Positions 1 through 8,800 of a DNA stretch of 22,521 nucleotides are shown here, piece by piece. Where the stretch lies: positions 1 through 22,521 of the forward strand of contig JACDAU010000536.1 of assembly GCA_013695265.1 (NCBI GenBank), written 5' to 3'. Both the position numbers and the translations under genes were made by a program. Every line of letters begins with the position of its first letter. The stretch's first letter is position 1. Under the pieces are notes generated by a model. It searched no databases. It was not told the DNA's origin and worked only from the letters and a program-made list of their open reading frames with translations. The stretch is from Chloroflexia bacterium. GTDB lineage: Bacteria; Chloroflexota; Chloroflexia; Thermobaculales; Thermobaculaceae.

Positions 1-432
1 GTCCTGCGCGTCCCGGCGCTCTATGCCGCAGCTTTCGCGCTGCCGTTCCCCTTGCTCGGTGTCACACCGCCAGACTGGCTGTTGCGGCCGGTCGCGCTGC
101 TCGGGCAGGCTGCGATCCCGCTGTTGCTGTTGATTCTCGGGTCCCAGTTGAAGCTACACCTGCGCCGCGAACACCTGCGGGTCTCTGCAGGCGCGTTGGC
201 TACGCGCTTGCTGCTCTCCCCCGCGATCGCCGCAGGTTTGGCCTGGGCCTTCGGTTTTCGGGCCGAGACGGCAGCGGTGTTCGTCGTGCAGTCGGCGATG
301 CCAACGGCGGTCTTCACGATCGTGCTCTCGCTAGAGTTCGGGGCTGACACCGATCTGCTCGCGGGCATTGTCGCGTACGCCACGCTCCTCAGCGTTGTGA
401 CGTTGAGCGTTCTGATTCCGCTGGTGAACTGA
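1..432 (+). CDS. AEC-family (auxin efflux carrier-like) transporter, C-terminal part
   Basis: The gene enters from the left edge and is open from the first base, so only its last 143 residues are visible. They are strongly hydrophobic, with about four membrane segments separated by short charged loops such as KLHLRREHLR. The Q-A-A-I-P-L-L-L-L-x-L-G-S-Q-L stretch, followed later by S-A-M-P-T-A-V, is the typical C-terminal half of the AEC (Mem_trans) family of carboxylate or other anion permeases. The substrate cannot be inferred. It ends in TGA two bases before the ATG of pgeF, so the two are probably cotranscribed. Family assignment is by recognition of the hydrophobic pattern and motif, not by alignment. 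Confidence 0.75.
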   Translation, partial: VLRVPALYAAAFALPFPLLGVTPPDWLLRPVALLGQAAIPLLLLILGSQLKLHLRREHLRVSAGALATRLLLSPAIAAGLAWAFGFRAETAAVFVVQSAMPTAVFTIVLSLEFGADTDLLAGIVAYATLLSVVTLSVLIPLVN

Positions 433-434
433 GT

Positions 435-1169
435 ATGAGCTCAATGCATCAACTGACTCTCCTCCCATTCCCTGGTCCTCACATCCCGGAGATCGTCTCC
501 GGCCTCACCCCCTCGCGCGACGATAGGGGCACGACGGTGGACATGGGTGCGCCGGGAGAATGGCTGCACCTTCTTCCGCCCCGGACTGATACTGGCCAAT
601 GGTGCGCCCATTGGATTCGGCAGGTTCACGGCCGGAAGGTTCTGGCCGTCGGAGATAGCGATCCAGCTGGAGCGATTGGCACGGCGGACGCGCTGGTCAC
701 CGATCGGTCAGGTGTGCTGCTCGTCACGCGTCACGCCGATTGTGCGCCGGTGCTGTTCTGGGATCCGCACAGAAGGGCACTTGGCCTGGCGCACTCCGGA
801 CGGCGGAGCACGCTGGCGAATATCGTGGCGGTGACCATTGGCGCTCTGAGCGAGCGCTACGGCACTGTGCCACGGGACCTCCAGGTCTCGATAGGCGCGG
901 GTATCCGCGCGTGCTGCTATGAGATCCAGGAGGACGTGGCCTCTGAGGTACGGGAGGCTAATGGCGGCGAGTATCTTACTCAACAGCAAAGTGGTATTTA
1001 CTTCGACGGGCCGCGCATGATCGCCGATCAATGCCGCGATGCAGGCGTGGAGCACGTCTACGGCGTGCTCTACGGCGAGTGCACGTGTTGCGGCCCAAGC
1101 CACCACTTTTCGTACCGGAGGGCCGGCACCCTGCACCGGTTCGCCGCAATCGCGGGGATAACGTCATGA
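435..1169 (+). CDS. pgeF: PgeF/YfiH (DUF152, LACC1-type) multicopper-like enzyme
   Basis: This 244-residue protein has the family landmarks in order: Q-V-H-G near residue 64, the metal/thiol region T-R-H-A-D-C-A-P-V near 99, L-A-H-S-G-R-R-S-T near 118 (family form is H-A-G-W-R-G-T), G-A-G-I-R-A-C-C-Y-E-I near 154, and C-T-C-C followed by F-S-Y-R-R near the end. The conserved His and Cys residues that bind zinc in the family are present. Family members have been described as laccase-like, as purine-nucleoside-processing enzymes (LACC1/YlmD) and as peptidoglycan editing factors, so the substrate here is uncertain. The Trp-to-Arg change in the HAGWRG block is a deviation. The stop overlaps the start of the next gene (ATGA), the ylmD-ylmE pairing common in bacteria. 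ATG 444 is an alternative start. Confidence 0.88.
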   Translation: MSSMHQLTLLPFPGPHIPEIVSGLTPSRDDRGTTVDMGAPGEWLHLLPPRTDTGQWCAHWIRQVHGRKVLAVGDSDPAGAIGTADALVTDRSGVLLVTRHADCAPVLFWDPHRRALGLAHSGRRSTLANIVAVTIGALSERYGTVPRDLQVSIGAGIRACCYEIQEDVASEVREANGGEYLTQQQSGIYFDGPRMIADQCRDAGVEHVYGVLYGECTCCGPSHHFSYRRAGTLHRFAAIAGITS

Positions 1170-1864
1170 GCGAGTATGATGACATCGCGGCGCGCGCGGA
1201 GCGGGTGCTGAAGCGGTGCCGGGAGGCCACCTTCCGGAGTGGCCGCGCCGAGGAAGCGGTCACGCTGGTCGCCGTGGCGAAGACCCAGCCGCTCGACCGG
1301 GCACAGGCTGTGCTCGCGGCGGGCGTGCGAAACATCGGTGAGAATCGCGTGCAAGAAGCACAGAAGAAGTGGGAAGGCCCCGAGCGGGGGAGGGTGCAGC
1401 TTCATCTCGTCGGCAGGCTGCAACGCAACAAGGCACGCCCGGCCGTGGCACTGTTTGATGTCGTCCACTCGTGCGACTCCCTGCGTCTCGCGGATCGGCT
1501 CTCGCGCCTGGTCGGGGAGGGTAGTCTGGATGTGCTGTTAGAGGTCAACGTTGGCGGTGAGCCACAGAAGGCGGGGTTCGGCCCGGAAGAACTACGACGC
1601 GAGATCGAGCACCTCGTGGCGCTTCCGGGCCTGCGGCTGCAGGGCCTGATGACGATAGCGCCAGCAACGCGCTCGTCCAAAGACGCCCGCCCGCACTTCG
1701 CGGCGCTCCGCCAGTTGGGTGAGGAGTTGCGCGGCCAGTACCCTGCGCTTGGCACGACCCTGTCGATGGGGATGACTGACGACTTCGAGGCCGCTATCGA
1801 GGAGGGCGCAACACTGGTCCGGATCGGACGAGCGATCTACGGCGACGGCGGCTCACCCGGCTAG
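1166..1864 (+). CDS. yggS: YggS/PLPBP family pyridoxal-phosphate homeostasis protein
   Basis: The product has 232 residues, standard for this single-domain alanine-racemase-fold family. V-A-V-A-K-T at residues 35-40 carries the PLP lysine (K39). It is followed by G-E-N-R-V-Q-E-A, H-L-V-G-R-L-Q-R-N-K (family HxIGxLQxNK), the M-T-I-A-P region, L-S-M-G-M-T-D-D-F-E-A-A-I and T-L-V-R-I-G-R-A-I-Y-G, which bind the phosphate. Members buffer free PLP and influence amino-acid and keto-acid balance; they are not active racemases. The ATG at 1166 overlaps the pgeF stop by 4 bp, so I prefer it to the longer open frame that begins inside pgeF. The gene converges on parB, and the two coding ends overlap by 12 bp. 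Confidence 0.93.
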   Translation: MSEYDDIAARAERVLKRCREATFRSGRAEEAVTLVAVAKTQPLDRAQAVLAAGVRNIGENRVQEAQKKWEGPERGRVQLHLVGRLQRNKARPAVALFDVVHSCDSLRLADRLSRLVGEGSLDVLLEVNVGGEPQKAGFGPEELRREIEHLVALPGLRLQGLMTIAPATRSSKDARPHFAALRQLGEELRGQYPALGTTLSMGMTDDFEAAIEEGATLVRIGRAIYGDGGSPG

Positions 1865-3085
1865 GGAGCGGGCCTCCTCATTCGCGGGCTCGACCGTGCC
1901 TTCGGGTTCGAACCACCACTGCAAGTGCCGCTCCTCACCGTCAATTCGATAGGAAAAGCTGACGAGATACCGCCCATCGCCTCCCTCTACCGCGCCCCAC
2001 TCGCCCGCCGCAAAGCTGTACCCACGGCGTTCCATCGTCATCCAGTACACCCGAATAACGTTCGCGAGTGTGTAGCCATTTTTTGTGCGATACTCCTTGA
2101 TGCGGTGAATGACCTTGCGCGCCTCCGGTCCCGAGGACTGCGCCGGACGGGGCTCGTCGAGCTCCGCGCGCGCCGGTGTGGGCGCGGGCGACTCCACAAG
2201 CTGGAGGCTCAGTCGTTGCGCAGCGTGCGCGGCGAGCGCGTGCAGCGTTTGACGCTCCTCATCGGACAGATTCGGCCCGAGGCTCTCGACGGCAGCCAGC
2301 GCTCCAGCGAGACCGAGGGGGCTAGAGGCAGCCGTAGCTGCTTGTGCCACTGCCGCGGCGTCCTCTTCCGAAATCTCGCCCAGGAATACCTGAACCTGCC
2401 GATGCAGCGCTGCCCCCTTGAGTGCACCGTCTTCTACTGCGGCGAGGAGTTGCCGACGCTGTGCCTCGTCGGGTACGCGCGCAAGGTGGATCGCGTCCGC
2501 GATGCCGATCCGCTTCGCCTCGACTGCTTCGCGAACCTCGTCATGATTGAGGAGTTGCAGGCGGCCATGGACGTGTGCGGCACTGCGTCCGGCGAGATGC
2601 GCCAGGTCGCGGTAGCTCAGCCCGAAGCGCCGGATAAGCGTCTGGAAGGCAAGAGCCTCCTCCAGAGGACCAAGGTTTTTGCGCTGCAAGTTCTCAGCGA
2701 GGGCGATCTGCAGTTCCTCCTGTGCGTCGCGGGGTTCGATGACGCGTACCGGAACCCGCTCAAGCCCGATGATCTGTGCAGCGCGGAAGCGGCGCTCCCC
2801 CGCGACGATCTGATAGAACCGGCCAGTGTCCTTGACGAGCAGTGGCTGGAGAATGCCGTGCTGACGAATATTCTCTGCAAGTTCATTCAGACTTGAGGTG
2901 GAGAAACCGGCTGAGTCTGGGCGTCGCGGCTGGGCGGGGTTTGCCCGGATGCGGCCCAACTCCACCTCCAGCACGCCGGCTTCGGGTGTGTCACCCGCGC
3001 CAACCTCAACGGGGGCCAGAAGGCTCGTCAGGGAAGTGAACGTCTCGTGGGCATTCTCGGCGGTCATCCTGGGTCTTCGGTTCAT
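1853..3085 (-). CDS. parB: ParB/Spo0J family CTPase with an extra C-terminal domain
   Basis: ParB proteins load on parS DNA as CTP-dependent clamps for chromosome segregation. In this 410-residue protein the N-terminal ParB/Srx domain runs from about residue 38 to 140. It has the NPxQPRR-type box near 49-55, the CTP-binding G-E-R-R-F-R-A-A at 96-103 and E-N-L-Q-R-K-N-L at 131-138. A helix-turn-helix ([17 protein letters not shown]) follows at about 155-172. Residues 225-322 are Ala/Pro-rich and low in complexity. Residues 324-410 form a separate mixed alpha/beta segment with several Trp and Tyr, unlike the usual short ParB dimerisation domain. Start ATG 3085 overlaps the parA stop (ATGA), so parAB is translationally coupled. 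I found no canonical parS site in the window. Confidence 0.93.
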   Translation of the reverse strand: MNRRPRMTAENAHETFTSLTSLLAPVEVGAGDTPEAGVLEVELGRIRANPAQPRRPDSAGFSTSSLNELAENIRQHGILQPLLVKDTGRFYQIVAGERRFRAAQIIGLERVPVRVIEPRDAQEELQIALAENLQRKNLGPLEEALAFQTLIRRFGLSYRDLAHLAGRSAAHVHGRLQLLNHDEVREAVEAKRIGIADAIHLARVPDEAQRRQLLAAVEDGALKGAALHRQVQVFLGEISEEDAAAVAQAATAASSPLGLAGALAAVESLGPNLSDEERQTLHALAAHAAQRLSLQLVESPAPTPARAELDEPRPAQSSGPEARKVIHRIKEYRTKNGYTLANVIRVYWMTMERRGYSFAAGEWGAVEGGDGRYLVSFSYRIDGEERHLQWWFEPEGTVEPANEEARSLAG

Positions 3086-3867
3086 GCGCGGCCTCCATCC
3101 ACCTCGACAGCCAAATTGCGATACGCCGCTGCAGCCGGTGTTTCGCCGGCGTACGCGAGCACGCTTTGACCTGTCATAGGCGCTTCCTTGAGTTTCACAT
3201 TCAGTCGTACCACCGTGTCGAAAACCCTGACACTTCCATCGAGCGCGCTGCGGGCGCTCGCGATAACGTCGCGCGAATGGACGGTACGCGCATCGGCCAT
3301 AGTGAGCAGAACGCCCTCCACCTTCAGGTTTCGGTTAAGCTTGCGCTGCACCTGCGAAACGGTGCGCAGCAGCAGATCGACGCCCTTCATCGCGAGGTAG
3401 TCCGCCTGGAGCGGGATAAGCACTGCATCAGCAGCAGCGAGCGCGTTTACCGTCAACAGACCAAGCGACGGTTGGCAATCAATGATAATAGTGTCATAAT
3501 CCTTGCGCACTGGCTCTAACATCTCCCGCAGGATCAGCTCGCCCAGCGTCGCGCGGAACAAATCGAGTTCACCCTGCGACAGCTCAATGTTCGAGGGCGC
3601 GAGATCAAGCCCGTGCGGGTTGTGCAAGATCACGTCAGCCAGGCGCGGCGCTTTCTCCTCAGCAATGGCGGCGTGGAGCACGTCATACACCGTCGGTGAC
3701 AAATCATCCGGCCGGTATCCGAGCGATACCGTGAGGCTCGCCTGCGGATCAAAGTCAAGCAGGAGCACCCGCTGACCCTGTTCGGCGAGGGCGGCACCCA
3801 AGTTGAGCGCGGTGGTCGTCTTGCCTACCCCACCCTTCTGGTTCGCGATAGCGAGCACACGGCCCAT
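3082..3867 (-). CDS. parA: ParA/Soj-type segregation ATPase
   Basis: With the ATG at 3867 the protein has 261 residues, the usual size of chromosomal Soj/ParA without an N-terminal DNA-binding domain. It begins directly with the deviant Walker A box Q-K-G-G-V-G-K-T-T (residues 10-18, including the signature first Lys). Walker A' is D-F-D-P-Q-A-S-L and Walker B is [13 protein letters not shown] chose this start because AGGAGG (3877-3882) lies 9 bases upstream. A TTG at 3885 would add six residues, but it would place this Shine-Dalgarno inside the coding region. The gene sits first in a parA-parB operon, divergent from the YycJ-like hydrolase. Confidence 0.95.
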   Translation of the reverse strand: MGRVLAIANQKGGVGKTTTALNLGAALAEQGQRVLLLDFDPQASLTVSLGYRPDDLSPTVYDVLHAAIAEEKAPRLADVILHNPHGLDLAPSNIELSQGELDLFRATLGELILREMLEPVRKDYDTIIIDCQPSLGLLTVNALAAADAVLIPLQADYLAMKGVDLLLRTVSQVQRKLNRNLKVEGVLLTMADARTVHSRDVIASARSALDGSVRVFDTVVRLNVKLKEAPMTGQSVLAYAGETPAAAAYRNLAVEVDGGRA

Positions 3868-3891
3868 CTCCTCAACCCTCCTCAAGAACGA

Positions 3892-3900
3892 ATTCTAACA
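3892..3900 (-). promoter_or_regulatory. Extended -10 promoter of parAB
   Basis: Read on the minus strand, TGTTAGAAT is an extended -10 element (TG-n-TAGAAT, five of six matches to TATAAT). It predicts a start near 3885 and an 18-base leader that contains the AGGAGG ribosome site. No good -35 is seen at 16-18 bases, as is typical for extended -10 promoters. The call rests on motif and position only. Confidence 0.5.
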
Positions 3901-3947
3901 CAGCGCTTCGCGTAGGTGTCGGTTATTCCCGCTCGATTTGGGTAACA

Positions 3948-3962
3948 GTTTGACAGTCAAAC
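3948..3962. repeat. Perfect 7-bp inverted repeat, possible operator
   Basis: GTTTGAC-A-GTCAAAC is a perfect palindrome with a single central base, lying between the divergent parA and YycJ-like genes. It contains the -35 hexamer TTGACA of the rightward promoter and, on the other strand, a TTGACT. A dimeric repressor bound here would block the rightward promoter. It does not resemble the parS consensus. The function is inferred. Confidence 0.45.
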
Positions 3963-3979
3963 ACGGAGAGGGCTATATT
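3950..3979 (+). promoter_or_regulatory. Sigma-70-type promoter of the YycJ-like gene
   Basis: A perfect -35 TTGACA (3950-3955), an 18-base spacer and a -10 TATATT (3974-3979) predict transcription starting near 3986. The Shine-Dalgarno AGGAGG at 3992-3997 would then lie almost at the 5' end of the message. The ATG at 3983 would fall upstream of the transcript or at its extreme edge. Confidence 0.6.
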
Positions 3980-3991
3980 CCGATGGGCAAC

Positions 3992-3997
3992 AGGAGG
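3992..3997 (+). promoter_or_regulatory. Ribosome-binding site AGGAGG that points to a non-AUG start
   Basis: A full AGGAGG precedes three candidate in-frame codons: ATC at 4002 (4-base gap), ACG at 4005 (7 bases) and ATC at 4008 (10 bases). There is no ATG, GTG or TTG in that frame between the upstream stop at 3951-3953 and the TTG at 4077. This site therefore decides that translation begins at about 4002-4008. Confidence 0.6.
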
Positions 3998-4007
3998 CCG
4001 TATCACG

Positions 4008-4793
4008 ATCAAGGTAACAGCACTGGGCAGTGGTAGCTCAGGCAATTGCATCCTTATCCAGAATGATGGCCGCGCGTTGCTCGTTGATGCCGGGTTCTCG
4101 GCATCGCGGCTCGTGCAGCTTCTGCGGGAGCGCGGGGTGCTGCCCGGCGACCTCGACGCCATCCTTGTCAGCCACGAACACTCGGATCACATCCGTGGCG
4201 TGGACGTGCTCGCTCGCCGATTCGGCACAACGGTCGTAGCGAACGATGCCACCTTGCGCCGCGTCCCGAGTCCTGGCAAGCGCTTCTCTTCTATGGTGCT
4301 GAAGACGGGGAACGCCATGAGTATCGGTCCTTTCGAGGTTGCGTCCTTTCCCGTGAGTCACGACGCCGCAGAGCCCGTCGGGTACCTCGTGAGCGTGGGC
4401 GGCGCTCGGGTCGCGGTTGCAACGGACCTCGGCTTCGGGACACGACAGGTGCTTGAAGCCATCACGCTTGCGGATCTCGCCGTGATCGAGGCGAACCACG
4501 ATGTGGAGCACCTCATCGGCGGTCCCTACCCGTGGCACCTCAAGCGCCGAATACTGAGCGAGAGCGGCCACCTGTCCAACCGGCAGTCGGCGGAGATTAT
4601 CGCCGACGCGCTGACCGCCCGCCGCCAAACCTACTGGCTCGCACACCTCTCGCGCACAAACAACACAAAGACCCTGGCGGAGCAAGGTGTCCGGGAATTC
4701 CTCATCTCCCAAGGTCTCGCCGCAGACGTTGCCGTTCTGGAGCGCGACCGTCCAAGTCTCACATGGGAGCCGCAAACGCAGACAACTGGCTAG
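4008..4793 (+). CDS. YycJ/WalJ-like metallo-beta-lactamase-fold hydrolase, non-AUG start
   Basis: From codon ATC 4008 the product has 261 residues and opens with x-K-V-T-A-L-G-S-G-S-S-G-N, the first strand and turn typical of the YycJ/WalJ subfamily. The metal motif H-E-H-S-D-H lies at residues 56-61. Further likely ligands are the His in P-V-S-H-D (about 100) and the Asp in A-T-D-L-G-F. The late H-L-S-R-T-N-N-T block is also typical of this group. Relatives are cytosolic nucleases or phosphodiesterases; WalJ is linked to cell-wall and replication coordination in Firmicutes, and its substrate is unresolved. A start at TTG 4077 would delete the first beta strand, so I extend the gene upstream. 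It converges on fmt across a 39-bp gap. Confidence 0.85.
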   Translation: MKVTALGSGSSGNCILIQNDGRALLVDAGFSASRLVQLLRERGVLPGDLDAILVSHEHSDHIRGVDVLARRFGTTVVANDATLRRVPSPGKRFSSMVLKTGNAMSIGPFEVASFPVSHDAAEPVGYLVSVGGARVAVATDLGFGTRQVLEAITLADLAVIEANHDVEHLIGGPYPWHLKRRILSESGHLSNRQSAEIIADALTARRQTYWLAHLSRTNNTKTLAEQGVREFLISQGLAADVAVLERDRPSLTWEPQTQTTG

Positions 4794-4832
4794 AGTTCGC
4801 TCGCACGCCGCCTGCTGGCGCATGTCCCGATG

Positions 4833-5783
4833 CTAGCCCACCTCGCCGACCCGCGAGCCTGTCCAGTCCGCATGTCCCGCCAGGAAAGCCCTTCCGTCGA
4901 TAGCCCTCCCGCCCGCTACCTGCACCTGCTCCAGCACAAGCGCGCCGTCGCCGGTCCCCACTGCGGGCAGGCGCGTGTCCGGGGTGGTGAACGTTTCCCC
5001 AGCGCCTTCCCCCAATGACGCGTCCGAGTGCGCGCGCAGGACGCGCAGCCGCTCGCCCTTCCAGTGCGTGTGCGCCATCGGCCAGGGGTTGTAGGCGCGG
5101 ACCCGCCGTGCCAGATGTTCGGCCGACTCCGACCAGTCGAGTCGCGCCGCCTCGCGGGAGAGCTTCGACGCGTACGTCGCCAGCGCGTGGTCTTGTTCTG
5201 CCGGGGTCACAACTCCGTCGGACCAGCGCCGGAGGGTATCGAGGAGGACATCCGCTCCGAGTTCTGCCAGCCGGCCGGTCAACTCGCCCGCCGTCTCGTT
5301 TGCGTCGACCGGAACGCGTCTTTGCGACAGCAGCGGACCATCGTCGAGCCCCGCCCGCATCAGAAAAATCGACACCCCTGTCTCTTCCTCGCCCGCGAGG
5401 ATCGGCGCGGCAACGGGCGACGCTCCACGATACGCCGGCAGCAGCGAGGGATGCACATTGAGCCATCCCAGTCGCGGCACCGCAAGCGCCTGCGGCGGCA
5501 CGAGCAGGCCGTATGACGCGAGCACGACCACGTCCGGCTCATACGCCGCGAGGCGGTCGAGGACTTCCGGCGTGCGAAGGCGCGCCGGTTGTTCCAGCGG
5601 CAGGCCAAGCGCACGGGCCGCGATCGCGACTGGTGTGGACTGCACGCGGCGACCGCGCCCGGCGGGCCGGTCTGGCTGCGTGTATACGGCGCGAAGGGCG
5701 TAGCCGTCACTGTTCAGGGCGTGCAAGGTTGGCACGGCGAAGTCGGAGGCGCCGAAGAAGAGGAGGGCGGGGCGTTCGGGCAT
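4833..5783 (-). CDS. fmt: Methionyl-tRNA formyltransferase
   Basis: Fmt transfers a formyl group from 10-formyl-THF to Met-tRNAi so that it can initiate translation. The 316-residue product has the family order: F-F-G-A-S-D-F-A-V-P-T-L at 9-20, the catalytic Asn109 and His111 in L-N-V-H-P-S-L-L-P-A-Y-R-G, and the catalytic Asp147 in A-G-L-D-D-G-P. The C-terminal tRNA-binding domain starts near residue 200 with the Y-N-P-W-P block. ATG 5783 gives M-P-E-R-P-A-L-L-F-F, close to family N-termini; ATG 5792 would add three residues. Neither has a Shine-Dalgarno. A possible -10 (TAGCAT, 5791-5796 on the minus strand) lies 7 bases from ATG 5783. The gene is divergent from the membrane-protein gene at 5810 and is not next to def or priA. 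Confidence 0.95.
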   Translation of the reverse strand: MPERPALLFFGASDFAVPTLHALNSDGYALRAVYTQPDRPAGRGRRVQSTPVAIAARALGLPLEQPARLRTPEVLDRLAAYEPDVVVLASYGLLVPPQALAVPRLGWLNVHPSLLPAYRGASPVAAPILAGEEETGVSIFLMRAGLDDGPLLSQRRVPVDANETAGELTGRLAELGADVLLDTLRRWSDGVVTPAEQDHALATYASKLSREAARLDWSESAEHLARRVRAYNPWPMAHTHWKGERLRVLRAHSDASLGEGAGETFTTPDTRLPAVGTGDGALVLEQVQVAGGRAIDGRAFLAGHADWTGSRVGEVG

Positions 5784-5791
5784 AAGTGGCA

Positions 5792-5800
5792 TGCTACAAT
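5792..5800 (+). promoter_or_regulatory. Extended -10 promoter of the DUF2298 fusion gene
   Basis: TGCTACAAT is an extended -10 (TG-n-TACAAT, five of six matches) whose last base is 10 bases before the ATG at 5810. The predicted start near 5807 leaves a leader of about three bases and no room for a Shine-Dalgarno. It overlaps fmt's possible -10 on the other strand. Confidence 0.5.
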
Positions 5801-5809
5801 GTCGCACCG

Positions 5810-8800
5810 ATGTTTGTACAGACCGCAAAAGCCGCCGCCTCAAGGAGCCGTGCACCATCGGCCTTCCTGCTTGTCATTCTGCTGCTCGCCGCTGTCCCCC
5901 GCCTCATGGGTATCGGGTGGGACGGTGGCTACATGGCACACCCCGACGAGCGCCACATCTATGATGTGACGGCAGAGCGCCTGCAATGGACGGGACCATC
6001 GTCCGCCTTGCTCGACGCCGAGAACAGTTCCATGAACCCACGCCGGTCGGACGGCGCGGACGGCTATCTCAGCTACTCCTACGGCACCCTGCTGGTGTAT
6101 GGCCTCAAGGCGATCTCGTCTTTGGTTGTCGTCGTCGCTGGGGACCAATACGCGGAGTTTGCGGGGCTGTATCAGGTCGGAAGGCCACTCGCGGCACTTG
6201 CCGACCTGCTGACGATCGTTTGCGTGTATCTGCTCGGGGTGCGACTTTTCAGCCGCCGGGCCGGCTTGCTGGCCGCCGCCCTGTCCGCCGCGACCGTGCT
6301 GCAGGTGCAGTTCAGTCATTTCTACGTCGCCGAGCCGATCATGACGCTCTTCCTCACTGCGGCGCTTCTCCAGGTGGTCCGAGCGTTGCAGGACCGCAAC
6401 GGACGCGCGGTACTGTACGCCGGCCTCCTGCTCGGCCTGGCCGTGGCGACGAAGCCAAGTGCGGCCGCATTCGTGCCCGCCGCGTTGCTCCTGTTGTACA
6501 CCGGGGGGTACGCGGTGCAGTCCCAAGTCGGTGCGACCGGGTGGCGAAGCATCCAGCAACGCCTCGTCCGCGCGGGACGGCTTGCCGTTGTCGCCGGGGC
6601 GGTCTCCGTCGCCACATGGGCGGTCTTCGAGCCGTACGCCGTTCTGGATATCCGGACGTATATCGAAAACATCCTCGCCGAAAGCCGCATCCAACGCGGC
6701 ATCACGGACGTGCCATTCACCCGACAGTACATCGGCACCATCCCAGGCTGGTACCACTTGGGGCAATACGCTCGCTGGGGCGTGGGGTTGCCACTCGGCG
6801 CTGCGGTGGTGGCGGGAAGCATCTGGGGCGGGTACCGGGCGGTCGTCCGGCGCGACGTGCGCTGCGCGTTGCTTTTCGGCTGGATCGCTCCGTACTCGCT
6901 CTCCATCCTCGCGCTTGAAGCGAAGTGGCTGCGCTACATGCTGCCGGTCACCCCCGCGCTTCTCCTGCTGGTGTCTGCCGCGTTGTGGACGTGGCACGCG
7001 CACTTGTGGGCAGGCGGACGTCGGCGTGCTCCGTTGCATCCCCTCCGTGCCCGGCTCGCGCTGCTCGCGATCGGCGCCGTGCTCAGTGGATCGGTGCTCT
7101 GGACAATTGCCTGGAGCAGCATCTACACCCGTCCGCACAACTGGATTCAGGCTTCAGAGTGGATCTACGCGAACGCTGAGCCGGGTTCGACGCTGGCGCA
7201 CGAGGCGTGGGATGAGCGTCTACCCTATGCATTGCCCGGCCAGGACGCCGACACGTATGAATACCTTCAGGTCGACACATACGAGGACCTCTCGCCGGAT
7301 CAGCGGCTCTTCGCGATACAGGACATGCTGACCGCGGCGGATTATATAGTGCTGCCGACGCCACGCCTGTGGGCCACCGTGCCAAAGTCGCCATGGCGGT
7401 ACGCGGTGGCGACTCGGTACTTCGACCTGCTCTTTGAGGAGCGCCTGGGGTTTCGGCGGGTCGCCGTGTTCGAGGACGGCCCCGGACTGGGCGGTGCTCG
7501 GATCGACGATACCGGCTCGGACGACAATGTCGCGGTGTACGATCATCCGCAGGTGCTCATCTTCAAGAAGGAGCGCGACCTCCAGCAGTGGGAGTTTGAC
7601 GCCCTCTTCGTGGAGGCACGGGAAGCGCCGTGGGAGGCTACGCGGCAGGGCAGCACCGAGAAGAGCCTGCTGCTCGCTCCGTACCGGGACTCGGCAGTGA
7701 CTGGCACGGATTACTTCCAGGGCACTTGGAATCGCGGCATTACGTCAATCATCGCGTGGTTGCTGGTCCTGGAGGTGCTTGCGGGCATGGCGTGGCTGCT
7801 GCTGCGCGGCCTGCTGCGCCCGCTGCCAGATGCGGGATGGGTACTGAGCCGGGTGCTTGGACTGCTCCTGGTCGGGTGGTTGTCCTGGCTTCTGGCCTCC
7901 CTTGGAGCGCTCCCTGCTACTCCCTGGGCGGCGTGGCTTGTGCTCGTGGTGCTTTTGGCCGTCGCGCTCGTGCTCGCGTTCCGATCGCGCACCGAGCTGC
8001 GGGCGGATCTGCGCGCGGTCGGATCAACGATCGCGTGCTTCGAGGCGCTCTTCCTCGTCCTGTTCGGTCTGGGTCTCTTTCTGCGCGCCGCGAACCCGGA
8101 TCTGTGGCAGCCCTACTGGGGTGGCGAGAAGCCCATGGAACTGGCGTTCATCAACGGGATCTTACGATCTACCGAGTTGCCGCCCTACGACCCGTGGTTC
8201 TCCGGCGGGTACATTAACTACTATTATTTCGGCCAATGGCTTGTCACGACGCTGATGCGGCTGAGTTCAGTTGGACCACAGTACGGCTTCAATCTCGCGG
8301 TAGCGACCGTGCTCGCGCTCACGGGCACACTCGCAGCGGGGATTGGTTACACCTTGGCTCGTGGACTTGGCCGACGGGCCGGCGTTGTTGTAGGTGGCGC
8401 CTCGCTCGGCTTGCTGTTGCTCATCGGCAACCTGGACGGCGCCGTGCAGGTCCTGGAGCCACTGAGCAAATCGGAAGCACGAACGCTGCTGCGTGATGGG
8501 GATCTGCCTGGCGCCCTGCGCGTCGGCTGGTCGACGATGGCCGAGACGCTCCCCCGGTTGGCAGAGGGGTTCGACTTCTGGCGCAGCACGCGCCTCCTGC
8601 CGGAGCAAAACTTCATCAATGAGTTTCCATTCTTCACGTATCTGTATGGCGACCTGCACGCGCACATGCTCGCGATGCCGCTCGGGCTGACGCTGTTGAG
8701 TCTCGGCGTGCTCCTCGTCGGCGCGCGCGGCAACCTCCCCTCTCATGCGGTGTACCTCGCAACGGCGGTGGGCGGACTGCTTGCGGGAGCGATCGCCACC

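Noticed and set aside
3886..4007. parS site or chromosome-partition origin next to parAB
   Set aside because: No TGTTTCACGTGAAACA-like sequence is present. The palindrome at 3948-3962 has a different sequence and overlaps a -35 box.
3983..4036. 17-codon mini-ORF starting at ATG 3983 ahead of the YycJ-like gene
   Set aside because: It lies at or upstream of the predicted transcription start and is out of frame. It may matter only if transcription begins further upstream.
4809..4820. Terminator between the YycJ-like gene and fmt
   Set aside because: CGCC-TGCT-GGCG is only a 4-bp stem with no T run.
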